Shown: positions 54,550-62,657 of the stretch, piece by piece
How positions within the stretch are numbered: position 1 is the stretch's first letter
How the letters are laid out: each line of letters starts with the position of its first letter
Source: Candidatus Melainabacteria bacterium
GTDB taxonomy: Bacteria; Cyanobacteriota; Vampirovibrionia; Obscuribacterales; Obscuribacteraceae
DNA length: 64,000 nucleotides
Direction of reading: 5' to 3'
Assembly (NCBI GenBank): GCA_003151275.1
Contig: PLXC01000171.1
Span: forward strand, 3,039 to 67,038
The notes under the pieces: generated by a model
Databases searched by the model: none
The model's input: only the letters and a program-made list of their open reading frames with translations
Told to the model about the DNA's origin: nothing
Position numbers and translations under genes: made by a program

Positions 54550-55442
54550 TTACTTGATTGCCTGCCAGGCGTTGATGTACATTTTTTCGAAAAACGACTC
54601 TGGTTCTGCATTTTGCTGACGCAATAAAATCGCCCGAGCCTGGTAGTAAACCTTCTCGGACTCGAGGTGCCGATCTCGTTCTTTCCGCTCCGCCAAATTT
54701 CTTTTGGGCAACTAGAACTTCGGTCAAGGATTTCAAATCGCAGACTAGACTGAGATCAGATTGTCCGCCCAGACGCTCTCTGATTGACAGAATGCGCTCG
54801 TACAACCATTCGGCTTCATGATAGTCGCCGTAGTGTATATGTCGGATGGCCAGCCGTGCATAGGCTCTCAGTAGTGCACCGTAGGCGATACCAAGTTGGG
54901 GGAACTCCCGGCTCTGCAGCCGATCGCAATGAGCGAATCAGTCGGCGAGTTCGGGAGTCCATCGCCGTCAACGAGGTGCGATCCGCTTCGCCGAAAGTAG
55001 AATCCGGATTGCCTCGATCTGTACTGTCAGCCGCGCCAAACGTTGAGTGCCCATTGCCCTGAGAACTGGCCCTCGGTAATGTGAGCAGCTCCAACTGCTT
55101 CTTCACGTGTCAAAAGACCGTCTCTGACACGCAGCTGTAGTTCGAGCAAAGCAACGAGCGTGTCCTCTGACAACAAATTGTTCTAAGACCTGTTCTGCAG
55201 GCCGTTTCAAGAGCTTTGCCGGCGGCGACGCGGTCGACTGTTCTGTCTCGAATTGCTGATTGCGCTGCAATTCCTGCTGACAAGTCGCTCGATTTAAGAC
55301 ATCCCGACTTGACTAACATCTGCCCGAAGTGCAGGTTTCTGTTCCCCGCGGGGCGCACCGCTTCGGACATCTGTTTCACGGAAACAATGCCAGTTTTGGC
55401 CAGGAGTTCTCCTAGGCGCAGGTCGGTCAAATATTTGTTCAT
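54550..55442 (-). pseudogene. frameshifted MshEN + TPR protein gene
   Basis: Read in pieces on the minus strand. 55442-~55200 encodes two MshEN half-repeats (LRLGELLAKTGIVSVKQ, then LHFGQMLVKSGCLKSSDL). A shift then continues as NNLLSEDTLVALLELQLRVR with LLTREEAVGAAHITEGQFSG and a stop at 55029-55031. Further down the frame changes again to a TPR-like stretch (YGDYHEAEWLYERILSIRER, SLTEVLVAQKKF). A 1-nt shift near 54690 leads into ERKERDRHLESEKVYYQ and the end INAWQAIK-stop at 54550-54552. At least three disruptions, so it is decayed. The intact ancestor would have been about 290 residues. Confidence 0.7.
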
Positions 55443-55681
55443 GGCAAGCTCAGTGAGTTTCGACTAAATCCGCAGGGTTACCAGAAGCAAGAATATAGCG
55501 CGGCGGATCAGTGAGCGACCTGAAATGTGCGTCTTTTTATTATGTATGCCTTTCGGCCCCTTGATAACGATGTTTCGCGAGAGGGTCATGCCGGAGGGAG
55601 GCTAAGGATATAGATGTGATAAGCTGACGCGCATCCCGCCATTGATTCGGTTGACCGGCTGAGTCCGGAAAGGAAAGTGCG

Positions 55682-56347
55682 ATGAAACTGAAATTACTAT
55701 TACTGCCTGCTCTTTTGTCTTTGTCGACAGCACTTGGTGCTTTTGCCATTGAGAAGACGTCGCTCTTTTTCTACGGTCAAAATGAAGTGCATGGTGGCAC
55801 AGCTATCGTACGCGAAACTGGACACGTAGATGCCTATGGCGGCGCTAGTGTAGAGGCTCACGATCAAGCCGCGATCAAGGCTTATGACACATGCACGGTT
55901 ATGGCATATGGACACACCCAAGTGTATGCAAACGCCGATGTGAAAGTAAAAGCATTTGATAACTGCCGCGTCTTTGCCCATAACAAATCAGATATTGACG
56001 CCGCTGGAAATGCCTATGTGCAAGCCGATGGCTATTCTGTGGTGATGGGACACGGTAACTGCAACATCACCGGAGCCGGGAATGCCACCATCAAGGTTTA
56101 CGACGATTGCACTGTGTTTGCCGCTGGAAAGTGCAAAGTAGAGTGTTTTGGCAACGCCAGCGTTCTTGCTTTAGGTGACGTGACTGTGGTCGCCAAAGAC
56201 AGCTCTAATGTAAAAGCATACGGAAATACGGTTGTTACTGCCAGCGACAGCGCCACTGTGGACGCGTTTGACAGCGCGAAAGTGACAGCAACCAAGACAG
56301 CCCATGTTGAAGTTCATGACGCTGCTAAAGTGAGTATCGGCGGTTAA
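55682..56347 (+). CDS. secreted octapeptide-repeat protein
   Basis: 221 residues. Signal peptide (1 to ~22), then from about residue 48 to the end some 21 tandem octads of the form x-x-V-x-A-x-D/G-x (for example ASVEAHDQ, AAIKAYDT, VKVKAFDN, ATVDAFDS). Val/Ile at position 3 and Ala at position 5 are nearly invariant. Such a strict short period suggests a beta-solenoid stalk or surface fibre. Four octads carry Cys at position 1. A terminator follows at 56371. Function unknown; adhesion or structure is likely. Confidence 0.8.
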   Translation: MKLKLLLLPALLSLSTALGAFAIEKTSLFFYGQNEVHGGTAIVRETGHVDAYGGASVEAHDQAAIKAYDTCTVMAYGHTQVYANADVKVKAFDNCRVFAHNKSDIDAAGNAYVQADGYSVVMGHGNCNITGAGNATIKVYDDCTVFAAGKCKVECFGNASVLALGDVTVVAKDSSNVKAYGNTVVTASDSATVDAFDSAKVTATKTAHVEVHDAAKVSIGG

Positions 56348-56370
56348 TTTCCAATCTAACGATCACGAAA

Positions 56371-56393
56371 AGGCGTGGCCAAAGGTCGCGCCT
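56371..56393. terminator. intrinsic terminator
   Basis: AGGCGTGGCC (56371-56380), loop AAA, GGTCGCGCCT (56384-56393), a 10-bp stem with two G·T pairs, then CTTCTTTGG. Ends the octapeptide-repeat gene. Confidence 0.7.
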
Positions 56394-56575
56394 CTTCTTT
56401 GGCAACACATTGCTTCTTCTGCAATTGAATTTCTTCCAACTGCACTATTTCCGTCCACACTTCAGAGCGGTTGAGTGGCGCCGCCTGTGCCCGTATGCGA
56501 ACTTCGCGTTCTAGACGCCAACTGCAACCGGGTCGTGTGGTGCTAGAACGCGAAGCGTAGTTATGAGCAGCGGTT

Positions 56576-57643
56576 TTAGGCGACTGTTACGTCTTTGCAG
56601 AGATAGACATCCTGAATTGCATTGAGCAACTGAATGCCTTCATTCATCGGTCTCTGGAATGCCTTACGTCCGCAGATCAAGCCCATTCCTCCAGCACGCT
56701 TATTGATCACGGCTGTGGTCACGGCTGCTTCGAAATCGTGTGTACCGGAAGCTCCACCTGAGTTGATTAGGCCCTGACGTCCCATGTAGCAGTTGATTAC
56801 CTGGTAGCGGGTCAAGTCGATTGGGTGGTCGCTAGTTAGTTGCGAATAAACCAGTGGATCGGTTTTGCCAAACTTGATCGCGTTGTAGCCGCCATTATTC
56901 TCAGGCAACTTTTGCTTGATGATGTCAGCTTCAATGGTGACGCCAAGATGATTGGCTTGCCCAGTCAAGTCTGCTGACACATGGAAATCTGTTTCGGCCG
57001 TCTTGAAAGCAGGATTTCTCAAATAGCACCAGAGAATTGTCGCCATTCCGAGTTGATGCGCTTCATGGAAGGCATGAGCAACTTCTTGAATCTGGCGCGT
57101 TGACTCTTCTGAGCCGAAATAGATGGTCGCTCCGACTGCTGTGGCACCCATTTCCCAAGCTTGTTCAACCGACCCAAACATGATTTGGTCGTATTTGTTT
57201 GGATAGCTCAAGAACTCATTGTGGTTCAGTTTGACGATGAAAGGTATTTTGTGGGCGTACTTTCTGGCCACTGAGCCAAGTACTCCGAAGGTGGAGGCCA
57301 CTGCGTTGCAGCCGCCTTCAATCGCCAGTTTGACGATATTTTCAGAATCGAAATAAATTGGATTCTTGGCGAATGAAGCACCAGCTGAGTGCTCGATGCC
57401 CTGGTCGACTGGAAGAATGGAAACGTAACCTGTGTTGGCCAATCTGCCGGTGCTGTAAATGTCTTGCAAAGCCCGCATGACACGAGGACTGCGATCGCTT
57501 TGAACGAATATTTCGTCGACGAAATTTGGTCCGGGAAGGTGCAATAGATCTTTGGAGACAGTCTTGCACTCGTGTTGTAAATAATAGGAAGCCTTGCTTC
57601 CCAGTGCTTGTTCGATCTTTGATAATTCCTGCATGACTGGCAT
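56576..57643 (-). CDS. fbaB: class I fructose-bisphosphate aldolase (DhnA/FbaB type)
   Basis: 355 residues. Schiff-base aldolase of the DhnA/FbaB family, cleaving or forming fructose 1,6-bisphosphate in glycolysis/gluconeogenesis. Motifs are [51 protein letters not shown] and the C-terminal phosphate site NSGGASG. AGGAGG lies about 9 nt before the ATG. Single gene. Confidence 0.92.
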   Translation of the reverse strand: MPVMQELSKIEQALGSKASYYLQHECKTVSKDLLHLPGPNFVDEIFVQSDRSPRVMRALQDIYSTGRLANTGYVSILPVDQGIEHSAGASFAKNPIYFDSENIVKLAIEGGCNAVASTFGVLGSVARKYAHKIPFIVKLNHNEFLSYPNKYDQIMFGSVEQAWEMGATAVGATIYFGSEESTRQIQEVAHAFHEAHQLGMATILWCYLRNPAFKTAETDFHVSADLTGQANHLGVTIEADIIKQKLPENNGGYNAIKFGKTDPLVYSQLTSDHPIDLTRYQVINCYMGRQGLINSGGASGTHDFEAAVTTAVINKRAGGMGLICGRKAFQRPMNEGIQLLNAIQDVYLCKDVTVA

Positions 57644-57902
57644 AGTGCCGCTGCCTCCTTACTTAGGTGTAGGCGAATACTTTCTCACTGAATGGCAAAG
57701 TATGACCTAAAACGACCATATATATCAATGTTTCACTTAACGTCAGCCAACATTTCAGCTTGGCTTGGGGCGAACGCTTCTCGCAGGCTCGGTAATTTGC
57801 GCCGCTGTGGTGGCGCCCTGTATCGATTTTGCCTACCAAGCGGCCAGGATGCCGATTGGATGATAAAAAACCCTTGATACAGTCCCAAGTCAGACCCATA
57901 CC

Positions 57903-57931
57903 TTGTTAGAAAAACGCGTTTTTTTCAACAA
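57903..57931. repeat. palindromic repeat, divergent relative
   Basis: TTGTTAGAAAAAC and GTTTTTTTCAACAA form a long AT-rich hairpin with one bulge. It shares the TTGTTAGAAA arm with 3853-3882. The surrounding 57644-58030 has no gene. Confidence 0.4.
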
Positions 57932-58030
57932 ATCCTAACTGGTAGTGCCATACAGGCTCATCACCAACAAATTTATGAAGAGCCCAGTGCCCGTGCCACA
58001 CTGCTCTTACTAACGCTCAGCCTAATGCTT

Positions 58031-58459
58031 CTACTGATGCCCAGCGGCACCATTGTCAGCCGGTTGGGAGAGCTCAAGAAGCACTCCGCCGGTGCTCTTT
58101 GGATGCACGAAAGCGATGCGTGCCCCACTGGCGCCCAGTTTTGGCTGCTCATCGATCAACTTGGTGCCAGCGCTTTTCAGGCAATCAAGCTTCGCGAGAA
58201 TGTCGTCCACGCCCACACAAATGTGATGAAGCCCGGGTCCGCGGCTTTGAAGAAATTTACCCACCGGCGTGTCGGGCGACAGTGGCTCGAGCAATTCTAA
58301 ATGCGTGTTGCCAAGGTCAAGTTTGGCTACTCGCACCCCTTGCTCAGCCACTTCTTCAATTTCAATACATTCCAAACCAAATTGATCTTTGTAAAACTGC
58401 AATGCTTCATCCAAGCTGCGCACGGCTATGGCAATATGATCCAGCCGAGTGCCACTCAT
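58031..58459 (-). CDS. mce: methylmalonyl-CoA epimerase
   Basis: 142 residues, glyoxalase/VOC fold. Metal ligands in DHIAIAV, THLELLEP, GLHHICVGVDDI and VLLELSQP fit methylmalonyl-CoA epimerase, which interconverts the 2R and 2S forms in the propionyl-CoA/succinyl-CoA route. No mutase is in this window. It overlaps the preceding gene by 4 nt (ATGA), so it is translationally coupled. Confidence 0.88.
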   Translation of the reverse strand: MSGTRLDHIAIAVRSLDEALQFYKDQFGLECIEIEEVAEQGVRVAKLDLGNTHLELLEPLSPDTPVGKFLQSRGPGLHHICVGVDDILAKLDCLKSAGTKLIDEQPKLGASGARIAFVHPKSTGGVLLELSQPADNGAAGHQ

Positions 58460-58959
58460 GGTCCGAACCCTGAGTACTTCTCAAAAAATTTATTGACGGG
58501 CGTGAAGACGCGGTAAATGTTCGCTTCGTCGTACTCTTTCCAGGTTCCCATTAATCTCTGGGCCCGTTCGATGTTGTCTACTTGATCGAACGGTGTCCAC
58601 TCTTCCCCACGCCATTTTGGGTTGTAGTAAAGCCTGTTCAGGGCCTCGGTCAGGTTCACTGTTCTATCGATGTTGAGAATGTATGGTTGACCGTCTGCGC
58701 GCACCGGGAAGTACGATTCTTCCCCAGGCGGTGTGATCATTTTAGCGCGATCCGGGCTGGGCGCAGCCGGCATGGGAAGCTTGTTTGGCACATTTTTGCC
58801 GATAAACAAGTAATCTGGAATTTGGTCACTCTTTTTTGCCAGGGCACCATCGGCAAAGGCAAGAAGAGTCAGCACCGCAAGCGACAGGGCAAAGAAGCGC
58901 TCCTTGACATGCTCTCCGGTTGTGGATTTGCTGCCCGCTTGGCATCTTGCAGGTTTCAT
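58456..58959 (-). CDS. secreted protein of unknown function
   Basis: 167 residues. The N-terminus is long (18 residues) ahead of a hydrophobic export core LSLAVLTLLAFADGALA, so it is probably secreted or periplasmic. The mature part is ~125 residues, Pro-rich first, then with aromatic helices (LNRLYYNPKW, FFEKYSGF). It is coupled by an ATGA overlap to mce. No family recognised. Confidence 0.6.
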   Translation of the reverse strand: MKPARCQAGSKSTTGEHVKERFFALSLAVLTLLAFADGALAKKSDQIPDYLFIGKNVPNKLPMPAAPSPDRAKMITPPGEESYFPVRADGQPYILNIDRTVNLTEALNRLYYNPKWRGEEWTPFDQVDNIERAQRLMGTWKEYDEANIYRVFTPVNKFFEKYSGFGP

Positions 58960-59252
58960 ATTCTCAATGTATCCCTAAATGTTCGCTAACAGCAACAAGC
59001 TTTTTTGATCGGTTAATGGGCTGGAAACCTAGTCATTATAATCAATAGAGCCCGAGTGGGCGGCAATTTATTTTTCAAATCTGTGAATTATTTAGTAGTC
59101 ACAAGCCGCTAGCTTAAATTGATTGGCTGTCGTAGGTCGGCTTACGTGAAGTAGACTGTTGCAGTAGAAAGCCTGGCCAGCCTAGTTCTGACCGAAAGCT
59201 AATGTTAGCGGGAAAAGCAGCGAAATCGAGTTTACTAACGGAGTGTGGAAAA

Positions 59253-61160
59253 ATGACTGGTACGAAACGAACTGGCAACAAGGGCTCGATCAAAATTGGC
59301 TCGATTTCACTGGCTCTATCTGGTATCGCCTTAGCCACCACAGTTGCACCTTCTGTATTTGCCGCGGGTACTAAACCGCTGCCAATTGAGAAAATTGGCT
59401 TGGATAATTCTCGACAGCTGGTGATTCAATTTGCATCTCAACCAGGTGCATTTCCATCGGTCCCAAACGTGCTGGATCTGCCTGGTCCGAACCACCGGGT
59501 TGTTGTCGATTTTGTTGATGCTACAATCGACAAAGCTAAAATTCCGTCCGTTGATGACATGAAAGCGGCGATGTCTAAAGTGCTACCTGTCATTAACGGC
59601 ATCCGCTATTCAATATTGCCGAACGCCGCCAAGCCAACAGCAAGAATAGTTCTAGATTTGCCTGAGGACTTGAAGATCACTGCTCGTGTCGTTAAGTTAG
59701 AGGAATCGTCAGTTACGATCAATCTCGGCGAGGCCGTTCAAAATCTTGTCGTTCCGAAGAAGGGTGCCAAAGCCAATGTCGCCAGTGCGGCGAACGCATC
59801 CGTGGGCAGTTCGAGCACGCCTAATCCTGAAGTCAACACCGCTAGTCAGCTGAGCGCCCCGGCACCAACAGCGGTGGCAGCCGAATCTGCAGTTTCAGCT
59901 CTAAAAGAAGTTGCTCCTGTGGCCCAACCTGCTAGTGCCAGTACCGTGAACACTACTCGGTTCGAGACAGTTGAAACCGTTCCTGTTGTGCCTCCGACGC
60001 TCAGCCAGACAACAGTCAACGCTGACGGTGAGTCCGTGGCGTTGAAGCCTGAGCAAAAACTAGAAGATCCAAAGGCCCCGATTGCCGGAACTAAAAACAG
60101 TGCCAGTTCTAGTTCTGGCGGCTGGGATTGGAACACGTCAAGCGACAATGCCCTGGTCACGAAAATCGCCGAGACGAAATCAATAGAGCAAGATGTTGTC
60201 AAAGCACCGAAAGAATTGGCAAACCCGGCGGCGGCGGTGAACGGAGCCCCTGTTAAGACGGTTGTAGAAACCGAAACGGTGGCAGTAAACACCGCACCAG
60301 TTAAGCAGGTTGCGGTAACAGAGCCAATCGCCACTGTCGCGCCAGCCGAGGTTTCACCTGCAGCGGTGACAAATGTAGTTAACGAATCTAAAACTGAGAA
60401 CACCGTTGTTCAAGCACCAGCGGAAAGCCCTGCCGAAGCGCCAACTCCGAAGGCGGAAATGACAGAAGTGCAACCTACGTCTTCGCAGGTTGATGCAGCC
60501 GTAAACGGTAAAAACGCCAGCGCTCCAGTGCCGGAAGCTGAGACTACCACCGAAGCTCCGAAAAGCGCTCCCAGTGCCACCGGTGCGGCATTGGCAGTGA
60601 AGCTGTACAATGCCGCGGTGCGAAATCATCTCTCCGGTAAATTGGCTGAGGCTATCAACGACTATAAGGGTGCACTTGCAGCTAATCCATCACTGGCCGA
60701 GGCGCACAGCAACTTAGGTTTAATTTACAACCAGCAGCACAATTACGCCGGTGCTCTGGGCGAATTCCACAAAGCATTAGCTATTAATCCCAAAGACGCG
60801 ATCACTTATAACGGCATCGGAGCGGCCTTGCGAGCTGAGAAAGATTTGCTGGGTGCAATTCGCAACTGGCAAACGGCAGTCGACTTGGATCCAAAGTTAG
60901 CGACAGCCCACTACAATCTGGGCACCGCTTTTGAAATTCAAAAGGACTACGATCGGGCGCTGGAAGCCTACAAGGACGCAGTTGAGAACGATTATCGGCT
61001 GGGAGAAGCCTATTATAGAATGGGTCTGATCAACCAACGCAAAAATCGCTTGGAAGATGCGGCGACTCAGTTCAAAGAAGCTCTCAAGGTTTCGCCTAAT
61101 TCAGAATATACCGAAGACGCCAAGAAACAACTAGCGGACATGAAAATCCCAAAGAAATAG
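59253..61160 (+). CDS. secreted AMIN-like and TPR protein with long low-complexity linker
   Basis: 635 residues from ATG 59253. A signal peptide (~1-38) is followed by an AMIN-like beta domain (~45-170: RQLVIQFASQPGAF, then RIVLDLPEDLKI). Residues ~175-455 are a Val/Ala/Pro/Thr-rich linker. At least four TPR units follow at ~465-625 (AEAHSNLGLIYNQQHNY, AITYNGIGAALRAEK, ATAHYNLGTAFEIQKDY, GEAYYRMGLINQRKNRL). AMIN domains bind peptidoglycan or secretin complexes, so a periplasmic envelope role is likely. Confidence 0.75.
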   Translation: MTGTKRTGNKGSIKIGSISLALSGIALATTVAPSVFAAGTKPLPIEKIGLDNSRQLVIQFASQPGAFPSVPNVLDLPGPNHRVVVDFVDATIDKAKIPSVDDMKAAMSKVLPVINGIRYSILPNAAKPTARIVLDLPEDLKITARVVKLEESSVTINLGEAVQNLVVPKKGAKANVASAANASVGSSSTPNPEVNTASQLSAPAPTAVAAESAVSALKEVAPVAQPASASTVNTTRFETVETVPVVPPTLSQTTVNADGESVALKPEQKLEDPKAPIAGTKNSASSSSGGWDWNTSSDNALVTKIAETKSIEQDVVKAPKELANPAAAVNGAPVKTVVETETVAVNTAPVKQVAVTEPIATVAPAEVSPAAVTNVVNESKTENTVVQAPAESPAEAPTPKAEMTEVQPTSSQVDAAVNGKNASAPVPEAETTTEAPKSAPSATGAALAVKLYNAAVRNHLSGKLAEAINDYKGALAANPSLAEAHSNLGLIYNQQHNYAGALGEFHKALAINPKDAITYNGIGAALRAEKDLLGAIRNWQTAVDLDPKLATAHYNLGTAFEIQKDYDRALEAYKDAVENDYRLGEAYYRMGLINQRKNRLEDAATQFKEALKVSPNSEYTEDAKKQLADMKIPKK

Positions 61161-61320
61161 AGCTGGTGCGCGGCATCCTTGCCGGTCCGAGTCTTTGCCG
61201 CACCTTGCCGTCAGCTGGCCTGGGAGCATGCCGCGGCGTGTGAACTTCTGCTCGTATTGCTACAATTGCCCAGAACTCTAGCGCGGACAATCCGTCCGCC
61301 TCAACCAAGATGAGGTAGCC

Positions 61321-61797
61321 ATGGGGCTTGTCCTGACACGTGACGAATTACGAGAAGTAATTCGTGCCCAAAAGGATTTCCATAAAACCATTGTCACCAC
61401 CAATGGTTGCTTCGATATTCTCCACGTTGGCCACGTGCGGTACCTCAAACAAGCTCGGCAGTTGGGAGATGTTCTGATTGTTGGAGTGAACACCGACGCC
61501 TCAGTAAAAAGGCTTAAAGGCGAAAAGCGCCCACTCAACAGCGAACAGGATCGAGCCGAAATTTTGGCCAGTCTCGAGTGTGTTGACTTCGTCACCCTTT
61601 TTTCCGAAGATACCCCGGTGGAATTTTTGAAAGTCGTGCAACCGAATTTTCACGTCAAAGGTGGTGACTACGATGCCAAAGACCTGGCTGAAACGCCGAT
61701 TGTGCAGTCATTCGGCGGGCAGGTCAAAATAATTAGCCTGGTGCCTGAGAAAAGCACCACCGGGCTAATAGCCAAGATGGATCAGTCCAATTACTGA
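61321..61797 (+). CDS. rfaE2: HldE C-terminal-type heptose 1-phosphate nucleotidyltransferase
   Basis: 158 residues, cytidylyltransferase fold. The motif TNGCFDILHVGHVRYL carries the HxGH site; KGGDY and EKSTTGLI follow. Matches the adenylyltransferase half (RfaE domain II) that makes ADP-D-glycero-beta-D-manno-heptose for LPS core. The kinase half (HldE-N) is absent, so it must be encoded elsewhere. Followed by mlaE. AGGTAGCC precedes the ATG. Confidence 0.88.
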   Translation: MGLVLTRDELREVIRAQKDFHKTIVTTNGCFDILHVGHVRYLKQARQLGDVLIVGVNTDASVKRLKGEKRPLNSEQDRAEILASLECVDFVTLFSEDTPVEFLKVVQPNFHVKGGDYDAKDLAETPIVQSFGGQVKIISLVPEKSTTGLIAKMDQSNY

Positions 61798-61907
61798 ACA
61801 GCTGATTTTTTCAGAAGAGACGATTCCGGCCACTTTTCTGTGACCATGCAGCCACTTTTCTGCCGCTCGCCACGTCAGACTTGAGACGACCAATCTCGGA
61901 GCAGTGG

Positions 61908-62657
61908 ATGCAACGCCTAGCGGTTAGAAAACAGAAGAATGACGTGCTGTTGCGGTGGCTGGCGCCCTTCGGGCAGGGAGTAAAGCTTGCCGGGCATGTG
62001 TTCAGTCCGGGTAATTTGAAGGAATTTGAGTTCGAGGAATTTCGCTCCAATCTGCGCTGGATGGGAATCGAATCCCTTCCCCTTGTCGGACTCTCGGCGA
62101 TGTTTGTTTCTTTGGCTCTGACTATTCAGACTGTCATCGAAATGCAGAAATTCAGCGCGCAGGATATGTCTGGTGCTGTAATTTCGATCGGACTGTTGCG
62201 CGAACTAGGACCGCTGACCGTCAGTGTAGCCTGGTGTGCCAGGGTAACAGCCAGACTCAGCAATGAAGCCCGCGATTTTACTGGTGGTTCGGCCGAGTTC
62301 GCCCACCTGTTCGTCCTGCCAAAATACTTAGCGGCGCTCTGCATGGCAATGCCGTTGGGCGCTTATGGACTGGTGATTGGCTTTCTCACATCGGCACTGT
62401 TTGCCCCTTATCTGGGAGTCAGTTCGACAGTGGATTATTTGGAAGCTGCGCGACATTCCATCCGTGAAAAAGATCTGTTTGTGTATTTCACTAAGTTGAT
62501 TTTAGTCAACCCGACCATAGGCGTATTCGCCGGATGTGTCTTCGGTCGATACGCAAAAGGGGGGCGCGCGGCCGTTTGTTCGAATGCCGTGACGGCGATG
62601 TTTATTACAGCCATGTTCGCTAATCTACTTTTCACTTACGCGGTATACATGCCATGA
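61908..62657 (+). CDS. mlaE: MlaE/YrbE-type lipid transport permease
   Basis: 249 residues from ATG 61908 (CGGAG 7 nt upstream). About five membrane helices and the MlaE signature VISIGLLRELGPLTVSVAWC. Inner-membrane permease of the Mla/Tgd ABC system that moves phospholipid between the membranes. Its ATGA stop overlaps mlaD. The ATPase (mlaF) is not seen here and may lie past the window end. Confidence 0.88.
   Translation: MQRLAVRKQKNDVLLRWLAPFGQGVKLAGHVFSPGNLKEFEFEEFRSNLRWMGIESLPLVGLSAMFVSLALTIQTVIEMQKFSAQDMSGAVISIGLLRELGPLTVSVAWCARVTARLSNEARDFTGGSAEFAHLFVLPKYLAALCMAMPLGAYGLVIGFLTSALFAPYLGVSSTVDYLEAARHSIREKDLFVYFTKLILVNPTIGVFAGCVFGRYAKGGRAAVCSNAVTAMFITAMFANLLFTYAVYMP

Noticed and set aside
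54371..54805. 144-codon minus-strand frame as an intact gene
   Set aside because: Its first part is TPR-like, but its later part runs antisense through the FHA-like gene. It is one frame of the broken pseudogene at 54550-55442.
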